Origin: Legionella sp. MW5194
GTDB taxonomy: Bacteria; Pseudomonadota; Gammaproteobacteria; Legionellales; Legionellaceae
Length of the DNA: 64,000 nucleotides
NCBI RefSeq assembly: GCF_016864235.1
Contig: NZ_CP045732.1
Coordinates: 3,110,624 to 3,174,623 of the forward strand
Direction: 5' to 3'
Shown: positions 51,790 through 59,636 of the stretch, piece after piece
Layout of the letters: every line of letters starts with the position of its first letter
Numbering within the stretch: position 1 is the first letter of the stretch
Notes under the pieces: generated by a model
What the model was told of the DNA's origin: nothing
Database searches by the model: none
Seen by the model: only the letters and a program-made list of their open reading frames with translations
Made by a program: the position numbers and the translations under genes

Positions 51790-52839
51790 ATGTCGTTGGG
51801 CAAAAGACTCAGTTTTCTTACCGGGTACCTGTTGCTTTTACTGCCGTTGGCCGGTTTCTTCTTGGGCGGAATTTATAATTTTCTCGCCTTTTTTGTTCTA
51901 TTTACCAGTGTCCCGGTGATTGATTACTGGGTGAGGGATTCCAGCAATACCCCGGCGCTTGAGGAAGAAGCAATCGCCCGTGATCCTTATTTTTCAGCCA
52001 TTGTTTATGCCTATGTCCCTGTGCAATGCCTGTTATTGCTGTTTTCTGTGTATGTGATCAGTCATGTGCCCTTAAGATGGTATGAATGGCTGGGTTATAC
52101 CTTGTCCATCGGCCTCATTACCGGTGGATTGGGTATTACGCTGGCGCATGAGTTAATGCATAAAAAAGGGCGCTTACAGCAATTTCTCAGTCAATGCCTG
52201 CTGGTCATGGTGTGTTATGGGCACTTTATGATTGAACACGTTCGTGGCCACCATGTGCGCGTCGCCACCCCGGATGATCCGGCCTCAGCTCCTCTGGGAA
52301 TGAGCGTTTATCGTTTTATTCCCCGCTCCATCATGGGTTCGTTTCAATCGGCCTGGCATCTTGAAAAACAGCGCCTTAATAGGAAAGGGTATTCCTTCCA
52401 CAGCTTCCACAATCAATTCCTCTGGATTATCGGAGCCCCCTTGATAATAGCTATAGCCCTTTATGGTTATGGCGGTCTGTCCGCGCTGGGTTTTTTCCTG
52501 CTTCAATCCCTGGTTGCCATTTTTTTACTGGAAACGGTTAACTACATCGAACATTACGGTCTTCAACGTAAACGATTACCTAATGGCCGTTATGAACCGG
52601 TTTCAAACCAGCATTCCTGGAATGCCAATCACTGGTTGAGTAACGTCATTTTGTTTCATCTCCAGCGCCACTCCGATCACCATGCGCAAGGCGCAAAACC
52701 CTATCAGGTTTTGCGCCATTGCGAGGAAAGTCCTCAACTGCCGTCCGGTTACCTTGGCATGATCATGTTGTCCCTGGTGCCTCCGCTTTGGTTTGCGGTG
52801 ATGGACAAACGGGCCCTGCGTTATCGTCAAGACGCGTAA
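51790..52839 (+). CDS. AlkB-type membrane alkane monooxygenase / fatty-acid-desaturase-fold protein
   Basis: 349 aa with about six hydrophobic helices. Di-iron histidine boxes are intact: HELMH at 120-124, HVRGHH at 150-155 and HSDHH at 294-298. NYIEHYGL at 251-258 is the motif specific to alkane-1-monooxygenases. Such enzymes hydroxylate terminal carbons of alkanes or fatty acids and need rubredoxin, none of which is seen nearby. The substrate is unknown. The GTG/ATG region at 51790 begins MSLGKRLSF. Confidence 0.85.
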   Translation: MSLGKRLSFLTGYLLLLLPLAGFFLGGIYNFLAFFVLFTSVPVIDYWVRDSSNTPALEEEAIARDPYFSAIVYAYVPVQCLLLLFSVYVISHVPLRWYEWLGYTLSIGLITGGLGITLAHELMHKKGRLQQFLSQCLLVMVCYGHFMIEHVRGHHVRVATPDDPASAPLGMSVYRFIPRSIMGSFQSAWHLEKQRLNRKGYSFHSFHNQFLWIIGAPLIIAIALYGYGGLSALGFFLLQSLVAIFLLETVNYIEHYGLQRKRLPNGRYEPVSNQHSWNANHWLSNVILFHLQRHSDHHAQGAKPYQVLRHCEESPQLPSGYLGMIMLSLVPPLWFAVMDKRALRYRQDA

Positions 52840-52904
52840 TTCCTCTTTTCAATTGGCCAAGACAGCGATATAAATAAATTTTGATCATGTTATTAAGGAC
52901 TTGT

Positions 52905-53699
52905 ATGCCGAAAGGTTATCTTTTATTCACCCTGTCTTTTCTTGCTTCGGGTCTATTGATGGCAACTCCGTTGGGACAGGTCACTGTTGCGGATCCGGTT
53001 CTTGGCAGCCGGCAATTGGTTTATGAACAAATCAATGACTACGCCGTCGTTGAAGGCGATATTCTGATTGGCAAAACGACGGATTTAAAACGGCCTGGTG
53101 CGGTCATCCGGCCCAAGGTCGGCGGCAGCCGCTGGACTCATGGCATTGTCCCCTTTGAAATCGCCGAAGAGCTACCGTTTAAAAATAAGCTCGCTGTCAT
53201 GCAAGCCATTGCCCACTGGCAAGAGCATACCGCACTTGAATTCGTTGAACTGACCTCAAAAAATCGTGCACAGTACTCTGATTTTATCGCGTTTATCCCG
53301 GCTGAAGGCACCACCTGCTCCTCGTATGTCGGCAAACAGGGGGGACGTCAGGAAATTAATCTGGCGCCGCGTTGTACAACCATGAATACAGTGCATGAAA
53401 TCGGCCATGCCTTAGGCCTGTGGCATGAACAATCGCGCGCCGACCGGGCAAATTATATTCACATCGTCTGGGAAAACATTGAGGACGATCATCGGTATAA
53501 CTTCGATCAGCATTTGACAGACGGCAAAGACATCGGCGAGTATGACTACCAGTCTATCATGCATTACGGCCCTTATGCGTTTTCCAAAAATGGTCAAAAG
53601 ACCATTATTCCCTTGGTGGAGGGGGTCGAAATTGGTCAAAGGAGTCATTTAAGTGAAAAAGACATTGCAGCAATTCAAGCCATGTACCCGGAAATCTAG
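52905..53699 (+). CDS. legP: Astacin-family (M12A) metalloprotease, LegP-like
   Basis: 264 aa from MPKGYLLF. Signal-like hydrophobic N-terminus (residues 5-19). The extended zinc motif HEIGHALGLWH at 164-174 and the Met-turn SIMHYG at 217-222 define astacins, otherwise mostly eukaryotic. Length and motif order match LegP, a Dot/Icm-associated astacin of L. pneumophila that lies in the same region near mnmE. An in-frame start exists at 52881. The 3' end overlaps the next gene by 47 bp. Confidence 0.85.
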   Translation: MPKGYLLFTLSFLASGLLMATPLGQVTVADPVLGSRQLVYEQINDYAVVEGDILIGKTTDLKRPGAVIRPKVGGSRWTHGIVPFEIAEELPFKNKLAVMQAIAHWQEHTALEFVELTSKNRAQYSDFIAFIPAEGTTCSSYVGKQGGRQEINLAPRCTTMNTVHEIGHALGLWHEQSRADRANYIHIVWENIEDDHRYNFDQHLTDGKDIGEYDYQSIMHYGPYAFSKNGQKTIIPLVEGVEIGQRSHLSEKDIAAIQAMYPEI

Positions 53700-54099
53700 C
53701 CGTTTGTTATTACTCACCGCATTGGTAGCAGGGATTAACCCTGCCCAGGCGGCAATCAATTGCAGTCATCTTGACGGCATCTGGCAAGGCACATTAACTG
53801 ATTTTTCCGCGGTTAAATTAACCATTGCACCTAAAACCGCGCAAAGCAAACTGGGTTTTATCCAGTTTGTAGACAGTCGCTTGCAGAACCGAAGCTATGA
53901 TGTCAACGAAGCCACCTGCCAAGTGCTCTCCGATAAATCAGTCTCCGTCACCTTTTACCGTAACCGCGGCGGTGCCGAGGTCAATCTTAAGGTGTATCTG
54001 GCTGGCAACAGTGACGGCAAGCTCCTGCGAGTACCGCTTTTTTCCGTAAGGGAAAATCGTAAATACGAAAAAGTCAGCGGCACTTTAAGCAAAGGTTAA
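53653..54099 (+). CDS. Small secreted protein, unknown, overlapping legP
   Basis: 148 aa with GTG start; GGAG lies 8 bp upstream, inside legP. A predicted signal peptide ends near residue 33 (AQAA). The mature part is basic and beta-rich with two cysteines (NCSH and EATCQV) that could form a disulfide. I do not recognise the family. The long overlap with legP suggests translational coupling. It converges with the next gene with a 4-bp overlap. Confidence 0.65.
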   Translation: MKKTLQQFKPCTRKSSRLLLLTALVAGINPAQAAINCSHLDGIWQGTLTDFSAVKLTIAPKTAQSKLGFIQFVDSRLQNRSYDVNEATCQVLSDKSVSVTFYRNRGGAEVNLKVYLAGNSDGKLLRVPLFSVRENRKYEKVSGTLSKG

Positions 54100-55706
54100 C
54101 TGGCATAAAAGCCCAAGAGAGCATGAGTGTCGGAATTGTGTGGGTGATTTTCATCCACCGGATTTTCCACGTCAATGACAACAAGCGAATTTTCGCCGTC
54201 CATCGGCGTCATCTCAAACACCTCCGGTTCCTGAGAGGCATTCTTTTTCTTGCAATAGGCATTCCATAACTCGTAGGCGGCATACACAGCAATCAATACG
54301 ACGGCGGCCTGCCAACAGACTGCAAACGTTGCAAGAATCAATGTTGGCATCACTGTGTTTTTAATCATCGTAAAGATAAATTCATTCCTTGCTGCCTGAT
54401 ACTCTTCCAACACGCGTTTCAGATCGTCAGCAGGGACATTCTCGATATGCGCTTGTTGTAACCGCAGGCTTTTTTCCTTGTAATTGTTGTAGGCGCCATC
54501 GGATAAATACATGGCCACGGCCACCATGCACACCGCATAGGAAACAACAATCAAGGCCGGGGATGCAAACAGCATGGAGGCTGAAAATCCCGCACCCAGC
54601 ATCAGCGCCGCCGCGGCGTTAAACAAAAAGGTGGAATTTTTAGCCTGCCAACTGATTTCAAGGTTTTTAAGCTGCCGGGTGAGCAGGTCATAACGCTCCA
54701 AATCCTTCATGTGCAAGCAATGCTGTTGCTCGGCCGTATACTGCGCCTTTTTGGTGTTGTACTCTTCCTCTGCCAAATGGCGGCGCCAGAGAATCAGTGC
54801 AAAATCAAAGAGCATGAATCCTGCCGTTATCCACCCTGCTGCAGCGGCAGAGATATGAAAAACCTGAGCATAGTTAGTCACGCCATTAACGACTGCCCAC
54901 ACGACATCATTTAAAAACACGGGATGGCGTTTGTAGATTTCGAGATAAAAACGCTCCTTAAACGGCAGCGACTTTTCTTCCTTGGACGAACCCGCCATGT
55001 GTTTGATGGTTACCAGACTATTGAGAAACAGGCGAGCCAAAAAGAATCCCACGCTTAACCCTCTGAATATCGAATTGGGCGCCTCAAGGGTATCAACCAC
55101 CGCATCCACATCAATGTTTTTACCAATCGCATTTTCAAGCAGTTCGAGAATCTTGACGTCACGCAGCAAGCGCAGGGAATTGGTGAAAGTCAAGCGGCAA
55201 AACACCCAGTAAATACGGATAATATTATAAAATCCAACTTTATCCCGCAGCTTGGACAGCTGGGTAGGGGTTTTGAACAGCTCGACGACGTCATTGCCAA
55301 TCTCTTTACCCACACGGGTAAAAAAGGCATCCTCTTTCTTACTGTTTTTGACAACCCTTGCTCCGTTGAAGCTGGCTTTAATTTTATCCGCAATGGCTCT
55401 GTATTCCTGAGCCTTGGATTTTTGACCATAATGCGTATGGTACGTTTCAAGCATCAGGGCACAGTAATAACAATACAGCCAAAAATCCCGTCGATTTTTC
55501 TTTTTTGCTTTCAAGCTGGCAAAAAGCTGTTCGAATTCCTGCTGCAGAAGGAGGTGATTTCTGGCAATGAAGGGATAGTCCGATTTGTTGGCCTGTTTTT
55601 CAGCAAAAGCAAGAAGATCTTTTCCTTTTTTTCCCTTAGCAGCCGCCTTATCAAAAAATGTATTTTTATTCTGGTAGAATGCATCGTACTGTAAGGCGTA
55701 AACCAT
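54096..55706 (-). CDS. Multi-helix membrane and coiled-coil protein, unknown; possible effector
   Basis: 536 aa. Residues 1-120 are charged and Lys-rich (KAAAKGKKGKDLLAFAEKQANK). Roughly five to six hydrophobic stretches follow from residue 150, including FNAAAALMLGAGFSASMLFASPALIVVSYAVCMVAVAMYL, separated by a charged helix. The tail after residue 490 is acidic and polar. No domain recognised. A TTAATAT core lies 24-32 bp upstream. The location beside legP and absence of a signal peptide make an effector possible, but the evidence is indirect. Confidence 0.65.
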   Translation of the reverse strand: MVYALQYDAFYQNKNTFFDKAAAKGKKGKDLLAFAEKQANKSDYPFIARNHLLLQQEFEQLFASLKAKKKNRRDFWLYCYYCALMLETYHTHYGQKSKAQEYRAIADKIKASFNGARVVKNSKKEDAFFTRVGKEIGNDVVELFKTPTQLSKLRDKVGFYNIIRIYWVFCRLTFTNSLRLLRDVKILELLENAIGKNIDVDAVVDTLEAPNSIFRGLSVGFFLARLFLNSLVTIKHMAGSSKEEKSLPFKERFYLEIYKRHPVFLNDVVWAVVNGVTNYAQVFHISAAAAGWITAGFMLFDFALILWRRHLAEEEYNTKKAQYTAEQQHCLHMKDLERYDLLTRQLKNLEISWQAKNSTFLFNAAAALMLGAGFSASMLFASPALIVVSYAVCMVAVAMYLSDGAYNNYKEKSLRLQQAHIENVPADDLKRVLEEYQAARNEFIFTMIKNTVMPTLILATFAVCWQAAVVLIAVYAAYELWNAYCKKKNASQEPEVFEMTPMDGENSLVVIDVENPVDENHPHNSDTHALLGFYAS

Positions 55707-55853
55707 CTTATTGCCCCTCTTCTTAAGTTGATATTAACGTGTGGTTTCAAGTTCCCAAAGAAATCATTATGTATTTATTTTTTTCATGTTGCAAGCTCGC
55801 GACCAATTGTGTTTATAAATAAGCATTTATTGCTTTTCTTTTAGCAATCCTGT

Positions 55854-56906
55854 TTACCATAATGTCGATAACAGGCTGGCATCATAGTTCAATAAGGGAC
55901 GCTGCGCTTTAACACGCTCGACCAGATCGGGATTGGCAATGAACGGTCGCCCGATAGCAATTAAATCAAAATCCCCCTTATCAATACCCGCTGCGGCACG
56001 CGCCAGCGCGTAACTGCCGGAGGCAATGACGGTGCCATGATAAACCTGACGAATAAACCCAGTCATGGTTTGATTGCCAAGCTCACTGAATTGAACGCTG
56101 TCATCAAAATTACCTGTGTGCACATAGGCCGGCTGGATTTCATTGAGTTGTTGCAATAAATACTGAAATACTTCCGCATCGCGGGAATCACCGGTGATTT
56201 CATTCAAATAGGCACCGGGCGACAAGCGCAAGCCCACCCGTTTTGCACCAATGGCGGCAATGCAGGCACTGACCACCTCCAGCGCAAAGCGTGCTTTATC
56301 GCGGAAAGTACGCCCGTACTCATCCTCCCGAAAATTGGTATGGTAGTGGAGAAACTGGTCAATCAAATAGCCATTGGCACCATGAATTTCAATGCCGTCA
56401 AAACCGGCTTCCATGGCATTTTGTGCGGCTATGGCATAACTTGCGATTAACGATTGAATCTCCGCAAGCGAGGCTTCCCGTGAAGTCCCATAATGCAACT
56501 CCTTCGTGCGCGCAACTTTCCCGGTCATCGTCGTGGCTGAGGCTGAAAGCGGTAATTGGCCATTCAAGAAGGAGGGATGAGATACCCTGCCTACGTGCCA
56601 AATCTGCATAAAAATTTTCCCCTGACGGGCATGCACAGCTTCAGTTACTGCCTGCCAGCCTTTGATGTGAGCCGCCGTATAAATACCCGGAACATGGCTG
56701 TAGCCGCGACCATCTGGCCGGATAATGGTTCCTTCCGTAATGATTAATCCCGCGTCAGCCCGCCTGGCATAATAATCCGCCATGGCCGGAGTAGGACTTA
56801 GATCATCATTCGCCATATTGCGCGTCATCGGCGCCATGACGAGGCGGTTTTTTAACTGAATATCGTCATTCAGCCGATAGGGTTGTAGCAACGTTTGCAA
56901 TGACAT
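55854..56906 (-). CDS. Old Yellow Enzyme family NADH:flavin oxidoreductase
   Basis: A 350-aa FMN-dependent ene-reductase. Starts LLQPYRLNDDIQLKNRLVMAPMTRNMA, with the FMN loop, then IFMQIWHVGRVSHP, the substrate-binding pair in EIHGANGYLIDQFLHYHTNFREDEYGRTFRDKARF, and FDLIAIGRPFIANPDLV at the phosphate-binding end. Members reduce enones or electrophiles such as N-ethylmaleimide. It follows an ArsR-type regulator on the same strand, separated by 63 bp holding an operator-like repeat shared with the regulator's own promoter. Confidence 0.92.
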   Translation of the reverse strand: MSLQTLLQPYRLNDDIQLKNRLVMAPMTRNMANDDLSPTPAMADYYARRADAGLIITEGTIIRPDGRGYSHVPGIYTAAHIKGWQAVTEAVHARQGKIFMQIWHVGRVSHPSFLNGQLPLSASATTMTGKVARTKELHYGTSREASLAEIQSLIASYAIAAQNAMEAGFDGIEIHGANGYLIDQFLHYHTNFREDEYGRTFRDKARFALEVVSACIAAIGAKRVGLRLSPGAYLNEITGDSRDAEVFQYLLQQLNEIQPAYVHTGNFDDSVQFSELGNQTMTGFIRQVYHGTVIASGSYALARAAAGIDKGDFDLIAIGRPFIANPDLVERVKAQRPLLNYDASLLSTLW

Positions 56907-56933
56907 ACAGCCTCCATTAATCGGTTAATTTAA

Positions 56934-56954
56934 ATATTGCAAATTCCCGATATA
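56934..56954 (-). promoter_or_regulatory. Operator-like inverted repeat upstream of the OYE gene
   Basis: A half-site pair ATATTG and CGATAT, imperfectly symmetric, matches 16 of 21 positions of the repeat at 57278-57298. It lies 28 bp before the OYE gene, between the regulator stop and the OYE start. It is a candidate binding site for the ArsR regulator encoded next to it. Confidence 0.5.
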
Positions 56955-56969
56955 TTAATCCAAATTTTT

Positions 56970-57269
56970 TTACAGTACGGTTTTTAACACCGCCAGAAAT
57001 TCGTCAATGAGTGTTTGGTTTAACTTGCAATAAGTCCACTGGCCACGGCGTTCCATGCTGATAAGACCGGCCTGTTGCAATTGCGACAGATACTGCGAAA
57101 CCGTCGATTGCGACAAACCCGATTTTTTTTCAATCAGGCCAACACAAACGCCATCGGCAATAACATCACAATGCGATGAACTGAAATGTTTTCCCGGTTC
57201 CTTAAGCCACCCAAGAATTTTTAAGCGCTTCTCATTCGCCAGGGCTTTAAGTACTAAATTAATGTTCAT
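56970..57269 (-). CDS. ArsR-family transcriptional regulator
   Basis: A 99-aa winged-helix repressor. LVLKALANEKRLKILGWLK and SQSTVSQYLSQLQQAGLISMERRGQWTYCKL are the DNA-binding core. It has three cysteines (Cys34, Cys42 and Cys81), a layout not like the ArsR ELCVCDL metal site, so it may sense thiol-modifying compounds rather than metals. The neighbouring Old Yellow Enzyme would fit a response to electrophiles. Its own promoter carries a palindrome. Confidence 0.9.
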   Translation of the reverse strand: MNINLVLKALANEKRLKILGWLKEPGKHFSSSHCDVIADGVCVGLIEKKSGLSQSTVSQYLSQLQQAGLISMERRGQWTYCKLNQTLIDEFLAVLKTVL

Positions 57270-57277
57270 ACCCTGAT

Positions 57278-57298
57278 TATATCGGAATATTACGATAT
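57278..57298. promoter_or_regulatory. Operator-like palindrome upstream of the ArsR gene
   Basis: ATATCG at 57279-57284 and CGATAT at 57293-57298 form an inverted repeat 8 bp apart, 9 bp upstream of the arsR-type ATG. A related copy precedes the OYE gene. It may also lie within the promoter of the divergent gene at 57385. Confidence 0.55.
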
Positions 57299-57384
57299 GT
57301 CAATAAAGCACACCGATTGGATTAGATGAAATAATTTAGTGTATATTGTTTATTTTTTATAATCGTGAATAACCAGGAGGGTTC

Positions 57385-58314
57385 ATGTTCAGTAAATTAC
57401 AGTCCAGACGAATTCAGTTATCACCGCAACAACAGGACGGCGATTGCGGTTATCAGGTAATAACCCTTGGTCTTTTTTACCTGGCCCTGCGCGCTGCATC
57501 CTCATCCTCTTTAAAGGAACAACTCAACAACAGCGAAGCGCTTGCTGGTTTGCTTTCCTGCGTCATTCCGCCGGTACCTCGCTGCCTGCCACAGGACAAA
57601 TCCTCAGGCAATGCACAAACTCTGCTTCATCATCTACGGGCCGTCTCCTCAACAAGCATGTGGAATAGCCCTGGTTTTGATGAAATTCTGTCATCCTTTA
57701 CTGTGGCATTAAAACTGAGAGCTTCTCAGTCAACCTGGCTAGCTGACCAGGTGAAGCAAAAAATCAAAAGCGGCCTCTGGTTCGAAGATTATTGCTATTG
57801 GGAAAATTACCACCGCTTTAAATCAATCAAAGAAAAAGTGATAAGACAAATGGACGAGCTATACGCCAGATTAAGCAAAAAGGACGCCTGCGATTTTGAA
57901 AAAATACAGGAAGTCATGTTTAAGGCTCGAGTTGGAGTATGTAATCAATTAAGCGATGAGGAATTGCTTGAACCCGTAAACGAAGTTATCCGTAAATATT
58001 ATCAGGATGTGTCTAAAAAAACCTGGCTGGATTGTGAGTTTTTAAAAGCGCTGACTGCAGACTTACTGGGTAGCACTGACCCTTTATTTGGCGGGGACGT
58101 GATGATTACCGGTTGCGCTACCGACAGCAATCATTGGTCCATTGAATTGCCTGAGGATGAGGCTAGCGAAACACTCATCGGCCTTTATCAACAGGGTTAC
58201 CAGAAGACCCTTTCCATTCAGAACATTTATACTAACAGCAGCAACTGCTTTTTTAAGACGCCATTAAAAAACCAGGAAAATAATCAAACCGCTAATCCTC
58301 AATTTACTTCATGA
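57385..58314 (+). CDS. Putative Cys-His protease-like protein (paralogue A), candidate effector
   Basis: 309 aa without signal peptide or membrane segments. The N-terminal DGDCGYQVITLGLFYLAL (Cys21) and the C-terminal DSNHWSIELPEDEA (His250) recall the DG(N/D)C and HW motifs of OTU deubiquitinases and other papain-fold peptidases. The same two motifs are kept in the convergent neighbour, which supports their importance. Between them lies a helical region with conserved WL/VW..FL positions. AGGAGGG lies before the ATG. The enzyme class is inference; I recognise no exact family. The 3' end overlaps the neighbour by 6 bp. Confidence 0.7.
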   Translation: MFSKLQSRRIQLSPQQQDGDCGYQVITLGLFYLALRAASSSSLKEQLNNSEALAGLLSCVIPPVPRCLPQDKSSGNAQTLLHHLRAVSSTSMWNSPGFDEILSSFTVALKLRASQSTWLADQVKQKIKSGLWFEDYCYWENYHRFKSIKEKVIRQMDELYARLSKKDACDFEKIQEVMFKARVGVCNQLSDEELLEPVNEVIRKYYQDVSKKTWLDCEFLKALTADLLGSTDPLFGGDVMITGCATDSNHWSIELPEDEASETLIGLYQQGYQKTLSIQNIYTNSSNCFFKTPLKNQENNQTANPQFTS

Positions 58315-59574
58315 ATGATCCGGTGTGTTACCCTTTTCCATTGGGGTGTCGGATTTTATTGATGTTGTTGCAAAAAAGCCTGTCATGCCTGTGGCTTTAT
58401 ACGAAGCCTGCTCCTGTATTACCCTAATTTCCTCTTTCAGACCCGCAATTTTATTTTGAGTCAGGCTGATGGAACTACTGAGAGCGACAAGTCTGGTGTA
58501 ATTCGGCATTAAGCTCTCTTGTTCTGCTAAAAAGGGCAACAACGCCGCAGTAATGGTTGGTTCATCGGGGGGATCTGTCTCAAAAAACCCAAGGGCCGTG
58601 ACCGCTTCATTGGCGGATTTTATGTGTGACTGAACAGTCTGTAATGCTTCTGTGAACTCAGCAAGTTTATTTTGACGGAGACTGAGCAAATCCTTTAAGG
58701 TCTCCTTTTTGTCATTCAGCGTGGTCTCTGCTTTGTTCTTAACGATAAAGCGATCAATGACTCGTAAATCTTTCATATGTCCTTTATTCGCGGCATTGAG
58801 GAGCGTGCCTGTCGCCTCATCATCCGGCAAATCAAGATACCAATGACAATCTGACGTGCCCTTACTGGTTATTTCAACCCCTTTTCCATCAAACAGCAGC
58901 GTAGTGGATGAGAATAGCGTCTGACAGAGAAATTCAAGGAACTCTCGACCAACCCATACTTTCCGCGAGCCAGGGCCATAATGGCCTCTAACAACCTCTT
59001 CTGCCATTTTTTCCAACTCGTTGTCTTTCAGTTTTTGGCAGACTTCAATTGTTGCTTTAAAACGAATTTCCCCAGCCTCTTCAAGGTCAACGGCTCGGTT
59101 TCCTGCGATTTCGCTCATGCGATCAAAGATACGATTTTCCAGCTTTTTAAAGGATGGCAGTTTATTCCAATCGCTATGATCGAAACTCCAGGCTCCCTCC
59201 TGAATAACGTTTTTAAAGTAGTCCCTGCCCCAGAGACTGTACATCAGTGTGTGACGCACGGCATTACTGAAATCACTCAATAACTCCGTATAACTAATCC
59301 TGTCCCAGTCTGCAGACGCCATGGAATCGAGTATTTGCCGCAATATCACCACATTTTCACTCGATGAGGAGGTATTACTTTTCATGGTCTCAAGCAGATC
59401 CGATAAGGCCTGGCTATTATTCAGTGTTTTTTCCAGGCTGTCTTCATTCTGAGACGCCAGGGCAAGGTAGAGTATCCCGGTAAAAAAGGCATAGTAGCCA
59501 CAATCGCCAGCATTAAAGGGCGGTTCCAGTTTAATCCGTCTAACCTCGGATTGGGTTTCTGATTTTTGCTGCAT
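58309..59574 (-). CDS. Putative Cys-His protease-like protein (paralogue B) with C-terminal coiled coil
   Basis: 421 aa. NAGDCGYYAFFTGILYLALA (Cys25) and DCHWYLDLPDDEATGTLL (His244) align with paralogue A over about 270 residues, including RRIKLEP/RRIQLSP near the start and NNSQALSDLL/NNSEALAGLL. It adds about 140 C-terminal residues, helical and coiled-coil-like (RQNKLAEFTEALQTVQSH), that A lacks. No signal peptide. An ATTAATATT element lies 48 bp upstream. The family is unknown to me; OTU-like protease is the best guess. Confidence 0.7.
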   Translation of the reverse strand: MQQKSETQSEVRRIKLEPPFNAGDCGYYAFFTGILYLALASQNEDSLEKTLNNSQALSDLLETMKSNTSSSSENVVILRQILDSMASADWDRISYTELLSDFSNAVRHTLMYSLWGRDYFKNVIQEGAWSFDHSDWNKLPSFKKLENRIFDRMSEIAGNRAVDLEEAGEIRFKATIEVCQKLKDNELEKMAEEVVRGHYGPGSRKVWVGREFLEFLCQTLFSSTTLLFDGKGVEITSKGTSDCHWYLDLPDDEATGTLLNAANKGHMKDLRVIDRFIVKNKAETTLNDKKETLKDLLSLRQNKLAEFTEALQTVQSHIKSANEAVTALGFFETDPPDEPTITAALLPFLAEQESLMPNYTRLVALSSSISLTQNKIAGLKEEIRVIQEQASYKATGMTGFFATTSIKSDTPMEKGNTPDHS

Positions 59575-59621
59575 GGTGAATGTTTTAAATTACAACATAT
59601 GTGTAATTAATATACACCACG

Positions 59622-59630
59622 AATATTAAT
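59622..59630 (-). promoter_or_regulatory. PmrA-box-like element upstream of paralogue B
   Basis: ATTAATATT on the minus strand matches 8/9 of the recalled PmrA element cTTAATatT and lies 48-56 bp before the ATG. AT-rich, so chance is plausible. Confidence 0.28.
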
Positions 59631-59636
59631 GGAAGC

